Of a stretch of 64,000 nucleotides of DNA, positions 1 to 8,194 are shown one piece after another. Under the pieces are notes generated by a model. It saw only the letters and a list, made by a program, of their open reading frames with translations, was not told the origin of the DNA and did no database searches. The number at the start of each line of letters is the position of its first letter. Position 1 is the first letter of the stretch. This stretch comes from Cytobacillus sp. NJ13 (GTDB taxonomy: Bacteria > Bacillota > Bacilli > Bacillales > Cytobacillaceae): NCBI GenBank assembly GCA_030348385.1, contig JAUCFP010000006.1, forward strand, positions 2,538,501 to 2,602,500. The letters are read 5' to 3'. Both the position numbers and the translations under genes were made by a program.

Positions 1-114
1 CCCTTTAAAAGAAATAAGGGCTGGACAATGCCCAGACCTTTAATACAAAAATTAGCTGAATTATATAAAAATTATATCAATACAGCTTTTATGCGTCAAT
101 GAAGGAAAGAATCT

Positions 115-1308
115 CTACTTTACTTCCTTCAGAAAGCTTTTAGTCCTAATGCCTGTTCGACGAATGATTAAAGTTGTGTCTACATTTATATCAGCATCAG
201 CAAATTTTTCATCCCAATTTTTCTGGACTTTTTTGAAATTTTGATAATCCTGTCTCAGCACAACTTCACCAAAACCAAAAATATCGGTGCCATATTCCTG
301 CTGAACCTTCTCAATCGTTTTTCTGACCATTTCATTAATCTGTTTTTGGGCAGTTTCTCCACTTTCTTTATATGTCTTTGCTTTATCAAACTGATCGTTG
401 CAATGAGTCCCGTCAATATATGCCTCAGCTCTGATTTTTATATTAATTTTTGCTTTTCCACCTTTGAGTTTCCCTTTAATCTTTGTCCTTGTATCATATA
501 CTCTAAGCCCCATATACCGGCTTTCACTGCATGTTACGGTAATGGATGTTTTATTGATTTTATTCTGTATCCATAAGTAATTTCTTGAATCCTCCAGTGT
601 CAGAAATCCTTCCAGCTTATCACCTTTGAAGATAGCCAGTGAGTCCAGAACGACAAGCGCATCAGGGGTGACCTTCATCATATTTTCCGCACTCACGCCA
701 GCTTCAGGGTCACCCTTAATCCTGACGGCGGCCATTACAGGCTGACGTCCCGGGGCGGTCCAGGCTGTAATGACATCATTCATCCTCACTCCTGGATCTC
801 CACCCCAGTCCTTCATCATGGTGTCCAGCTGAGTGTGCAATTTTAAAGAAGTAGATTTCTGGAATTGATACGTCACTTTTAATACATCAGAGCCCTTGGC
901 CCCTCTTGCAATCAAAATATTAAAATCATCCCGGATTTCCCGGTTTCTTTCCAAAAAATCAATAAAGTCGATAATGCCTTCTTTAGCAAGTTCCTCCCCA
1001 ATAATCAAAGTGCGCATGTGGGAATAGATCAAATGCCTGGAAATCCCTTCATTCACTTTATAAGTCAGTTCTGCCAGAGAGTTTCCTTCAGTAGAATAAA
1101 CAATAGATGGCGCAAAGCCGCTTGCAGTGCGGTTATTCAATTCTGTTGCATTAATGCCTTCTACAGTCAGGATATACTTATCATCCTCACCCTTATCCAC
1201 AGCCATTCCTGTCACAACGGTTATTTCACCCAGCTCTCTCTGATCCCAGCATCCAGAGAGCAGTATAGCCGTCAAAAAAACGGCGAACAACACACCATAT
1301 TGTCTCAA
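115..1308 (-). CDS. Ger(x)C family germinant receptor lipoprotein (C subunit)
   Basis: C subunit of a GerA-type nutrient germinant receptor in the spore inner membrane. The 397-residue protein opens with a lipoprotein signal whose lipobox is LLSGC (Cys20), so it should be lipidated and anchored outside the membrane. The start is TTG, with GGAAGGAG nine bases upstream, and the four bases TTGA overlap the stop of the A-subunit gene, indicating translational coupling. It is the last gene of an operon running D-B-A-C. Length and sequence fit the family (GerKC/GerAC-like), but the germinant cannot be read from sequence. Confidence 0.93.
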   Translation of the reverse strand: MRQYGVLFAVFLTAILLSGCWDQRELGEITVVTGMAVDKGEDDKYILTVEGINATELNNRTASGFAPSIVYSTEGNSLAELTYKVNEGISRHLIYSHMRTLIIGEELAKEGIIDFIDFLERNREIRDDFNILIARGAKGSDVLKVTYQFQKSTSLKLHTQLDTMMKDWGGDPGVRMNDVITAWTAPGRQPVMAAVRIKGDPEAGVSAENMMKVTPDALVVLDSLAIFKGDKLEGFLTLEDSRNYLWIQNKINKTSITVTCSESRYMGLRVYDTRTKIKGKLKGGKAKINIKIRAEAYIDGTHCNDQFDKAKTYKESGETAQKQINEMVRKTIEKVQQEYGTDIFGFGEVVLRQDYQNFKKVQKNWDEKFADADINVDTTLIIRRTGIRTKSFLKEVK

Positions 1309-2891
1309 TTGGACTGCTCTCCTTCCATTGGAGGAGGAGAAGGCGATCCTGTCTTTGGAAACTTTTCAGGATTCTGTGTTTTTAGATAAGCTGGCCGCTT
1401 CCTCATGCTCCAAATCGGGAATCGGAAAAAGACATCTTTCTGCTGCTCAATGATAAATGGAGCAACCGGTGAAAGATACGGAACGCCAAAGGATCTGAGA
1501 GAGCTTAAATGGGCGACAATAAAAACAAGAACAATCAGGACGCCATACAGGCCCAGAAAGGCTGACACAATGATCAGCAGGAATCTTAACAGCCTTGCAG
1601 CTGCAGCGAAACTATAAGTAGGGGATACAAAATTGGCTATGGCTGTAATGGCGACAATGATGACCATTATATTTGATATAATCCCTGCTTCAGCTGCAGC
1701 CTGTCCGATGACGAGAGCGCCTACGATTGAAACAGTCTGTCCGACAGCCCTTGGCATTCGAACACCGGCCTCACGCAGGATCTCAAAGGTAACTTCCATC
1801 AATAACACTTCAATGACTGCGGGAAACGGCACTCCTTCCCGCTGTGCAATAATCCCGAGAAGCAGGTGTGTCGGAAGAAGCTCATGATGAAAGGTTAAAA
1901 TACCGACATATAAAGATGGCGTAATCAAGGCAATCATAAACGATAAATAGCGGATCATTCTTAAAAAGCTTCCCATCATGAAGTTTTGATAATAATCTTC
2001 TGCAATGGAAAAGAAATCTACCAGAACAGCCGGAACCACCAGCACAAAAGGAGTCCCGTCAACAAGGATGGCGATTTTCCCTTCAAGCAAATTAGATGCC
2101 ACCGCATCAGGCCTCTCCGTATTCAGCGCCAGCGGAAAGGGTGTAGCGGATTTGTCTGCAATCAGCTCTTCAATATTTCCTGATTCCAAGATAGCATTCA
2201 CCTTTATCTGTCCAAGCCTTTTGCGGACTTCCCCGACAATCTTTTTATTTGCTATGCCTTCCATATATCCGATAAACACGGAAGTATGAGTCTCAGAACC
2301 AATGATGAATTTTTCAAAACGAAGATTTCTGTTTTTGATTCTTCTCCTCAGCAGTCTTACATTTGTTGAAATCGATTCTACAAACCCATCCTTTGGACCC
2401 CTTATCACGGTCTGGGTGCTTGGCTCTGTTATGGACCGGTCTTCACCTGAAGTCATGGAAAGGGAAAGCGCTTTTTCCATATCTTTAAAAATAATAATGA
2501 TGTTTCCATTAAGCAGAGCAGTAATGATATCATCGAACGACTCAGCCAGCTGGTAGCCTGCCCCTCCGAATTTCTCCTTGCATAATGATTTCAGATCGTC
2601 CTCTGTTGTTAACTCACTTCCATCCTCCTTCCCGCTGAGTGATTGAAGAATCGTTTCCTTTAATAATTTTGTATCAATCATAGTTACAAGATAGATGAGC
2701 AATGCATCTTTCCCTTCTGTTTTCAGCTCATCCATGCTTAAATCAACCGTGCTTCCGAACTCTGCATTTATTCTTATTTTCAGCTGTTCCAAACTCATGC
2801 TTTTAAGATCTGGGCCAGCGTCTGCAGCTTCCTCAGGCTGAACAGGATATTCTTTTTTGCGCATTTTTAATAGTGATTTAATAATACTCAA
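1305..2891 (-). CDS. GerA-family spore germination protein (A subunit)
   Basis: A subunit of the germinant receptor, 528 residues. The family has a soluble N-terminal half and a C-terminal half of several membrane helices; here hydrophobic segments begin near residue 295 (for example around LSFMIALITPSLYVGIL). In other Bacillus this subunit forms the oligomeric ion-conducting part. The start is TTG and overlaps the B-subunit stop by TTGA, the same arrangement as at the A/C junction; AAGGGG lies about eight bases upstream. A proline-rich C-terminal tail (PSPPPMEGE) is visible. Closest in style to GerKA; the specific paralogue is an inference. Confidence 0.94.
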   Translation of the reverse strand: MSIIKSLLKMRKKEYPVQPEEAADAGPDLKSMSLEQLKIRINAEFGSTVDLSMDELKTEGKDALLIYLVTMIDTKLLKETILQSLSGKEDGSELTTEDDLKSLCKEKFGGAGYQLAESFDDIITALLNGNIIIIFKDMEKALSLSMTSGEDRSITEPSTQTVIRGPKDGFVESISTNVRLLRRRIKNRNLRFEKFIIGSETHTSVFIGYMEGIANKKIVGEVRKRLGQIKVNAILESGNIEELIADKSATPFPLALNTERPDAVASNLLEGKIAILVDGTPFVLVVPAVLVDFFSIAEDYYQNFMMGSFLRMIRYLSFMIALITPSLYVGILTFHHELLPTHLLLGIIAQREGVPFPAVIEVLLMEVTFEILREAGVRMPRAVGQTVSIVGALVIGQAAAEAGIISNIMVIIVAITAIANFVSPTYSFAAAARLLRFLLIIVSAFLGLYGVLIVLVFIVAHLSSLRSFGVPYLSPVAPFIIEQQKDVFFRFPIWSMRKRPAYLKTQNPEKFPKTGSPSPPPMEGEQSN

Positions 2892-4009
2892 AACTTCATC
2901 CCCTTCACGCCGGGTTTAGCCTTTTTCTTTCGCCGTTTCCATAAAACTGCGATAAGCAGAAGTGATGGCAGTCCGAACTGCAATGGCAAGTGCAAAAAGT
3001 ATGGGACTATCTCAAGCCCCTCCTGCCAATGATCACCGAAATTTACGGATATTAATATAGAAAAAGATGAAACAATCATGGCTACCGGCAATGAAAAATA
3101 CCGGTAAGGAAGCCTGAAGGTGTACTCAAGCCCTTTCAATCCTGCAAACATGAACACCGAACCCTTGACCAATATCCCCAGCATCATAATAAAAACAACG
3201 AGCGCATCAATTCTTTCAATGAAATTGCCGATCGAAACCTCGCGCGCAGAACTGAGCATGGGAAAATTGGAACGCAGCAAAGCATCAGCTCCCAGTGTGA
3301 CAATCATCAGAAACATCGCAAATAATAAAAGCGCACCTGCAATTCCTACTCCCAGCATGGATACACGCAGACAATATTTAAAATTGGTTACAACTGGAAG
3401 AATGAGTGTGAATGCAATAAGTTCGCCAAAAGGGAAAACGATCAAAGTTGGAAATAGCGCATTCAAAACAGGCTTAAGCCCATCTCCGAGGACTGGCTTA
3501 ATCTCATATAAATTGGCATTGCCGCTTGCAACTAATAGGATGGTTAAAAGAAACAGAAATCCGAATAAATATGGAGTAAAAATTTCCGAAGTTCTGCCAA
3601 GGACTTCAAGTCCGAGATATAAAATATAGGCCATCAGCAGACAGATGGTCAGCGAGATAATTTCAATCGGCGTCGACGGCAGAATGGCCGAAGCAATCAA
3701 TTCGCCAAAATCACGGACCACCCTGCAGGCAAGGTATAAGAAATAAACCACGTAAGTACTGGAAAAAATGATTGCAACCGGCCTTTTAAAACCAAACTCC
3801 ATAATCTCGAAAAAATTTTTTCCAGGCACCCTGCTAATCAGGAAGTAATAGAATAGCATGATTCCAAACCCAATCATTATGGCGGCTGCTATTGCAATCC
3901 AGGCATCTTTCTTGGCATCCCCGCCTACTCCGACAACGATGGCGCTTCCTAAAAGGAAATTGATCAATAATGTCAGCAGCTGGCTGAGAGAGATATTCTC
4001 TTTTAACAT
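2888..4009 (-). CDS. GerAB/ArcD/ProY family transporter-like subunit (B subunit)
   Basis: B subunit of the germinant receptor, 373 residues, with about ten hydrophobic segments from residue 10 to 360 and the amino-acid-permease-like (APC) fold of the family. In characterised receptors this subunit binds the nutrient germinant. It starts with ATG at 4009 and its stop overlaps the TTG start of the A-subunit gene. The first helix lies next to the N-terminal SQLLTLLINFLLGSAIVVG stretch, a typical GerAB opening. The cytosolic C-terminus is lysine/arginine-rich. The gene is preceded by a small two-helix D-type gene. Confidence 0.94.
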   Translation of the reverse strand: MLKENISLSQLLTLLINFLLGSAIVVGVGGDAKKDAWIAIAAAIMIGFGIMLFYYFLISRVPGKNFFEIMEFGFKRPVAIIFSSTYVVYFLYLACRVVRDFGELIASAILPSTPIEIISLTICLLMAYILYLGLEVLGRTSEIFTPYLFGFLFLLTILLVASGNANLYEIKPVLGDGLKPVLNALFPTLIVFPFGELIAFTLILPVVTNFKYCLRVSMLGVGIAGALLLFAMFLMIVTLGADALLRSNFPMLSSAREVSIGNFIERIDALVVFIMMLGILVKGSVFMFAGLKGLEYTFRLPYRYFSLPVAMIVSSFSILISVNFGDHWQEGLEIVPYFLHLPLQFGLPSLLLIAVLWKRRKKKAKPGVKGMKF

Positions 4010-4074
4010 TCCATCACCAATCCCTTTTAATATGTACGTTCAGTTAACATGTACAAGCGATTCCCGCTTACATT

Positions 4075-4308
4075 CTACCGGGATGACCCTGATTTTTTCT
4101 TTACTCTAAAAAGATGAATATCTATGACTGAACTTGAAAGCAATCCAATAAGGATAGAAACAATAATGATCATTCTTCCAGTGGCAATCTCCGTATACAG
4201 TAAATTCCTCAATGCTTCCCAGATTGTATAATCAAATATTTTCATATCAAAAAGTGCAGCTAATATAGTCAATAGCAGAAAAATACATAGATAGCTAAAT
4301 GTAATCAT
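4075..4308 (-). CDS. Small two-helix membrane protein of the germination operon (D-type)
   Basis: A 77-residue protein with two hydrophobic helices (about residues 3-20 and 46-64), a short acidic/aromatic loop between them and a basic tail (KKKSGSSR). It lies first in the ger operon, 65 bases before the B-subunit gene and on the same strand. Small two-helix proteins of about 75 residues encoded beside germinant receptor operons are known in Bacillus as D proteins and modulate germination rate. Assignment rests on size, topology and position, since I see no sequence motif. The 178 bases upstream (4309-4486) should carry the operon promoter; I find no convincing sigma-G -35/-10 pair. Confidence 0.75.
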   Translation of the reverse strand: MITFSYLCIFLLLTILAALFDMKIFDYTIWEALRNLLYTEIATGRMIIIVSILIGLLSSSVIDIHLFRVKKKSGSSR

Positions 4309-4519
4309 GACTGTACCCCATTAACATTCGATACTGTATATCTTTTCTCGGCCTGTACATTTTATCCAAAAATGATGAAAAAACAGTGGGGATACGGATT
4401 TATCATTCCCCCTGATTAATAAACAATTTAATGGGTATGGTTAGAGAAGGAGAATTTGTATAGAAATAGGGTTTGCAGGAAAAATTATGAACGAATATAA
4501 CGTTACAGGAGGACAGGGT

Positions 4520-6046
4520 ATGACGACATCCAACCACAAAACGCCACAATATCCAGAGCCTTATTGGAGGGAGGAGGAACTTCCGGCCTTCGACAAGCTC
4601 AGAGAAGATGCACAAACGGAAATTGCAATTGTAGGCGGCGGCATTACCGGGATTACAGCAGGATACTTTCTCGCCAAAGAAGGCTATAAAGTAGCCATTC
4701 TTGAAGCCGGCAATATATTAAACGGTACTACCGGCCATACGACAGCAAAATTAACAGCACAGCATGGATTGATTTATGATGAATTGATCAGTCATTTTGG
4801 CGAGGAAAAAACCAAACTCTATTATCAGGCTTCAACAGATGCTATAGAATTTGTCAGGAACATTGTATCAGAAAAACAAATTGATTGTGATTTCAGCAAT
4901 GAAGAAGCAATCATATATGCTGTTTCAGAAGAGTATGCACGAAAAGTTGAAAAAGAGCGGCAAGCATACGAGAAACTCGGGATTCCAAGCGGAATGAAAG
5001 AGAGCATTCCTTTTAACATCAGCACAACAGCGGTGCTCTCCATGTTTGACCAAGCCCAGTTTCATCCGCTGAAATACTTGAAAAAGCTGCTTAAAGATTT
5101 TGTGGATATGGGCGGCATCATTTATGAAAATACAACAGCAACAGATATCGACGAAGGCAGCCTCCCTGATGTCGTGACCAGAGAAGGCCATCGTCTGAAA
5201 TGCAAATATGTCATCGTTGCTTCCCACTTTCCTTTTTCAAACATGAAAGGCTTTTATTTTGCCAGATTGTCTCCAGAGAGATCTTATGTTCTGGGAGTAA
5301 AGACAAAAGAGGATTTTCCTGGAGGCATGTATTACAGTGCCGATTCACCGACCCGCTCGCTAAGATACACACCTTATAACGGAGACAAACTCATTTTAGT
5401 GGGCGGCGATGGCCACAAGACTGGCCATGGACCGGATACGATGAAGCACTACGAAGCCCTGGAGGTCTTTGCGGAAGAGGTTCTCGGCATAACCGATTAT
5501 CCTTATCGGTGGTCTGCCCAGGATTTATATACGCTTGATAAAATTCCATATATCGGCCCGATTACATCCGAGCAGAAGAATATCTTCGTAGCAACCGGCT
5601 ATCGGAAATGGGGAATGACAAACGGGACAGCAGCTGCCATGCTGATAAAAGATCAGATTATGGAAAGGGACAACCCATATGCCGAGCTGTTTACGCCATC
5701 CAGATTTCAGGCTGACCCAAGCATCAAAAAATTTATTGCGGCCAATACCGATGTTGCCGGCCAGCTGATCAAAGGGAAGCTTGAATTCGTGCCCAAAGAA
5801 ACGGCAGATCTGTCCCATGATGAAGGTGGCGTCGTGATGATCAATGGCAAGCGGACAGGTGCTTACAGGGATCCTGAAGGCAGCCTTCATCTTGTGGATA
5901 CAACCTGTACCCACATGGGATGTGAATGCGAATGGAACCACGGCGACCGCACGTGGGACTGCCCATGCCACGGCTCCCGCTTCTCCTATGACGGAACAGT
6001 CGTCGAAGGCCCGGCTGCCAAGCCTCTGAAAAAGATTGAAGAATAA
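4520..6046 (+). CDS. FAD-dependent oxidoreductase with C-terminal Rieske domain (YhfW-like)
   Basis: A 508-residue fusion. The N-terminal part is a DAO-type flavoprotein: the dinucleotide-binding fingerprint IAIVGGGITGITAGYFLAKEG lies near residues 35-55. The last ~90 residues form a Rieske 2Fe-2S domain with ligands in CTHMGC and CPCHGS. The substrate is unknown; the layout matches B. subtilis YhfW. An in-frame ATG exists at 4487, but AGGAGGA at 4508-4514 places translation at 4520. No same-strand neighbour is close, so it is probably monocistronic; a strong hairpin terminator follows at 6055-6090. Confidence 0.9.
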   Translation: MTTSNHKTPQYPEPYWREEELPAFDKLREDAQTEIAIVGGGITGITAGYFLAKEGYKVAILEAGNILNGTTGHTTAKLTAQHGLIYDELISHFGEEKTKLYYQASTDAIEFVRNIVSEKQIDCDFSNEEAIIYAVSEEYARKVEKERQAYEKLGIPSGMKESIPFNISTTAVLSMFDQAQFHPLKYLKKLLKDFVDMGGIIYENTTATDIDEGSLPDVVTREGHRLKCKYVIVASHFPFSNMKGFYFARLSPERSYVLGVKTKEDFPGGMYYSADSPTRSLRYTPYNGDKLILVGGDGHKTGHGPDTMKHYEALEVFAEEVLGITDYPYRWSAQDLYTLDKIPYIGPITSEQKNIFVATGYRKWGMTNGTAAAMLIKDQIMERDNPYAELFTPSRFQADPSIKKFIAANTDVAGQLIKGKLEFVPKETADLSHDEGGVVMINGKRTGAYRDPEGSLHLVDTTCTHMGCECEWNHGDRTWDCPCHGSRFSYDGTVVEGPAAKPLKKIEE

Positions 6047-6054
6047 CTTGAAGA

Positions 6055-6090
6055 AAAAAGACAGTTCTTCTGAGAAAACTGTCTTTTTCT
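6055..6090 (+). terminator. Intrinsic terminator after the Rieske/FAD oxidoreductase
   Basis: A perfect 12-bp stem (AAAAAGACAGTT pairing with AACTGTCTTTTT) closes a 10-base loop and runs into a T-rich end, eight bases after the stop codon. Confidence 0.9.
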
Positions 6091-6108
6091 ATGCATTTAT
6101 CAGCATTT

Positions 6109-6343
6109 TGCGAGGATTCACTTGCGTGTTATGGAGATAGTACCGATTTATGTGCGGATAAAAATTTTTCTGTGCGGATACCCCAATTTTATGTGCGGAT
6201 AAATTTTTTTCTGTGCGGATAGCTTATTTTTATGTGCGGATGGCTTTTACTTTGTAAATCTGGCTTTCTGAGAGATTGTGCTCTGCTTTTACTTACGGCT
6301 AGCTGGATTTTCCTTGCAGATAGCTCATTTTTATTTTCGGATA
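6109..6343. repeat. Array A: 20-21 bp periodic repeats with core TGTGCGGATA
   Basis: Five near-identical cores TGTGCGGATA start at 6151, 6171, 6192, 6212 and 6233 (last copy ends in G). Steps are 20, 21, 20, 21, with T/A-rich 10-11 bp spacers. Degenerate copies keep the phase upstream (6130 and 6109, each 7 of 10 matches) and downstream (6292, 6313, 6334), so roughly twelve units can be placed across 235 bp. The array lies between two convergent genes, beyond both terminators. A 41-bp double unit is not a multiple of three, which argues against coding. Function unknown. Confidence 0.85.
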
Positions 6344-6357
6344 GACTTTTTCCAGCA

Positions 6358-6388
6358 ACAAAAATCCCCCTTCTAAAAAGGAGGATTT
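6358..6388 (-). terminator. Terminator after the small basic gene
   Basis: On the minus strand AATCCTCC pairs with GGGGGATT across a nine-base loop and is followed by TTTTTG. It begins five bases after the stop of the 44-residue gene and supports that reading frame. Confidence 0.75.
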
Positions 6389-6393
6389 GTTCG

Positions 6394-6528
6394 TTAGTCC
6401 TGCACGTTGTTTTCTTTCTTTTCTTTGCTTCCGGTTGTGAATTCAACAAGTTCTTCACTTGTGCGCTGCGGTCTGTGTTTATTGTTATTGCGCTGTGCAT
6501 TGCCGTTGCCGCGTTTAGTTCTGCCCAT
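6394..6528 (-). CDS. Small basic Asn/Arg-rich protein, 44 residues
   Basis: A short gene with ATG at 6528, a purine-rich AAGGAG site 11 bases upstream and TAA at 6394, directly followed by a hairpin terminator. The product begins MGRTKRGNGNAQRNNNKH and is rich in Asn, Arg, Lys and Gln, with an acidic tail (KKENNVQD). It has no hydrophobic segment. Small hydrophilic proteins of this kind in spore-formers are often minor spore proteins, but I recognise no family. A longer frame (115 codons) overlaps it but runs through the terminator and the repeat array, so I prefer this one. Confidence 0.55.
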   Translation of the reverse strand: MGRTKRGNGNAQRNNNKHRPQRTSEELVEFTTGSKEKKENNVQD

Positions 6529-6590
6529 ATTCTCATCTGCTCCTTTTTTGTTTTTCAGAAGTAGTATGAGTCAATTAACCGGCAGTTATT

Positions 6591-8066
6591 CTATGCCAGC
6601 ACTCCAAGTTCTGGAGCTTTTCTATGCTTGGTGGCCTGTTCAAATGCATAAGCAATTTTAATGAGAAGCGGTTCACTATAGGCAAGCCCTGTAAATGTAA
6701 TGCCCACCGGCTCACCTTCAGGGGTATAGCCGGCCGGCACTGTGATGGATGGATATCCCGCTTTTGCAGGGATGCCTGCACCATAATTATTCGGGAACAC
6801 GATGGCATCGAGATGATGTTCTTTTATTACGTAATCAATGCCCTTCTCTCCTGAAAAATAGATATCTTTCTCAAGTGCAGATATATAGGCCATTTCCTTC
6901 AGATTTCCGCTTGTTTCCTCTGATTCAACCAGGATGGATTGCCCGTATTTTAAGCACTTTTCACTGTTATTTTCATTAAAATTAATGACATCGGACAGTG
7001 CCCGGATATTAAGGTGCGGCGCGACCGTTCGCAGGTAAGCATTCAAATCCGCTTTAAATTCATATGTCAGGACATCTCTGCCCCACTTTTCTTTAGTGGA
7101 TGGGATCACTGCCTCGTCCACCACCTCTGCACCCAGCTCTTTTAAACGGCTTACTGCCTTATTCATGACTGAGAGCTTTTCAGAACTTAAGCAGTCAAAA
7201 TAAGTCTCCCTGGCGATCCCGATTCGTGCACCCTTTAATCCGGCTTCATCAAGGAAAACGGTAAAATCCTTGCCCTGCAGATCTTTATTTGTCAGGGTAA
7301 TCGGATCATTTTCGTCAGCTGCTGCAAGCACGCTCAATAATAAAGCGGCATCCTTAACCGTTCTCGCCATAGGACCGGCGGTATCCTGGCTATGGGCAAT
7401 AGGAATAATGCCGGTTCGGCTGACAAGTCCGACTGTCGGCTTAATTCCAACGAGAGAATTCTGGCTTGCTGGACTTAAAATGGAACCTGATGTCTCCGTT
7501 CCAATGGCTGCGGCCGCAAAATTAGCGGTGATGGCTGCACCGGATCCTGCACTGGAGCCTCCAACATCAAATTTACCCGGTCCATATGGATTCAGCGTCT
7601 GTCCGCCTCGTGAGCTGTATCCGCTTGGCATTCCTTCCGTCATAAAATTGGCCCATTCTGTCATATTCGTTTTTCCTAAAATGACTGCTCCCGCTTGCCT
7701 TAATTGAGAGGCCACAAACGCATCCTTCTGTGCACAATGATTCTTCAAGGCGAGTGAACCTGCAGTTGTCTGCATTTTGTCCCCTGTATCGATATTATCC
7801 TTTACCAATATGGGAATCCCATGAAGAGGGCTGCGCGGCCCCTGCTCCTCTCTTTCCGCATCCAGAGCAGCTGCAATATGCAGTGCATCCGGATTGAGTT
7901 CTAAAACAGAATGAATGTCTTTATCCAGCTGTCCAATCCGGTTCATGTACATCAATACAAGTTCTTTGGAGGTAATTTCCCCATTCTGCATTTTTTCCTG
8001 CAATACCTCTATCGTCACTTCAAGCAGATAGTCATCATGAAAGCTCTTTAGCCTTGGATTCTCCAT
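6591..8066 (-). CDS. Amidase signature family enzyme
   Basis: A 491-residue amidase of the Ser-cisSer-Lys class, hydrolysing carboxamides. The signature GGSSAGSGAAITANFA lies near residues 168-183, and the catalytic Lys is expected in the upstream VKDNIDTG segment near residue 87. No signal peptide or glutamyl-tRNA-dependent partner genes (gatC/gatB) are nearby, so it is a stand-alone amidase rather than GatA. The substrate is unknown. The start ATG at 8066 is preceded by AAGGGG about 11 bases upstream. Its 3' side faces the small basic gene and array A. Confidence 0.9.
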   Translation of the reverse strand: MENPRLKSFHDDYLLEVTIEVLQEKMQNGEITSKELVLMYMNRIGQLDKDIHSVLELNPDALHIAAALDAEREEQGPRSPLHGIPILVKDNIDTGDKMQTTAGSLALKNHCAQKDAFVASQLRQAGAVILGKTNMTEWANFMTEGMPSGYSSRGGQTLNPYGPGKFDVGGSSAGSGAAITANFAAAAIGTETSGSILSPASQNSLVGIKPTVGLVSRTGIIPIAHSQDTAGPMARTVKDAALLLSVLAAADENDPITLTNKDLQGKDFTVFLDEAGLKGARIGIARETYFDCLSSEKLSVMNKAVSRLKELGAEVVDEAVIPSTKEKWGRDVLTYEFKADLNAYLRTVAPHLNIRALSDVINFNENNSEKCLKYGQSILVESEETSGNLKEMAYISALEKDIYFSGEKGIDYVIKEHHLDAIVFPNNYGAGIPAKAGYPSITVPAGYTPEGEPVGITFTGLAYSEPLLIKIAYAFEQATKHRKAPELGVLA

Positions 8067-8151
8067 TTATTTGATTTCCCCTTATTCTTGAGTTAAATAA
8101 TGCTCCACTTACTAATTCGCTTAGAAAAAGAGAAATTCCTTTTATAAAGAA

Positions 8152-8186
8152 AATGCCAGGCACCAACTGATATAGGTGCCTGGCTG
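8152..8186 (-). terminator. Terminator after the DEAD-box helicase
   Basis: A perfect 10-bp stem GCCAGGCACC / GGTGCCTGGC with a 10-base loop is followed on the minus strand by ATTTTCTTT. Confidence 0.88.
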
Positions 8187-8194
8187 TTTGATCT

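Noticed and set aside
1..114. Terminator after the ger operon
   Set aside because: A CTGG/CCAG hairpin near 20-40 is short and not followed by a clean T-tract, so I do not list it.
4309..4486. Sigma-G promoter of the ger operon
   Set aside because: TGGATA and AGATATA-like pieces occur but with 19-base spacing and poor -10 match; not convincing.
6109..6343. CRISPR array
   Set aside because: Repeat cores are only about 10 bp with 10-11 bp spacers and there are no cas genes; CRISPR repeats are 24-40 bp with 26-40 bp spacers.
6189..6536. 115-codon minus-strand frame overlapping the small basic gene
   Set aside because: It reads through a terminator and the repeat array, its tail is encoded by repeat units, and its ATG is three bases from the ribosome site.
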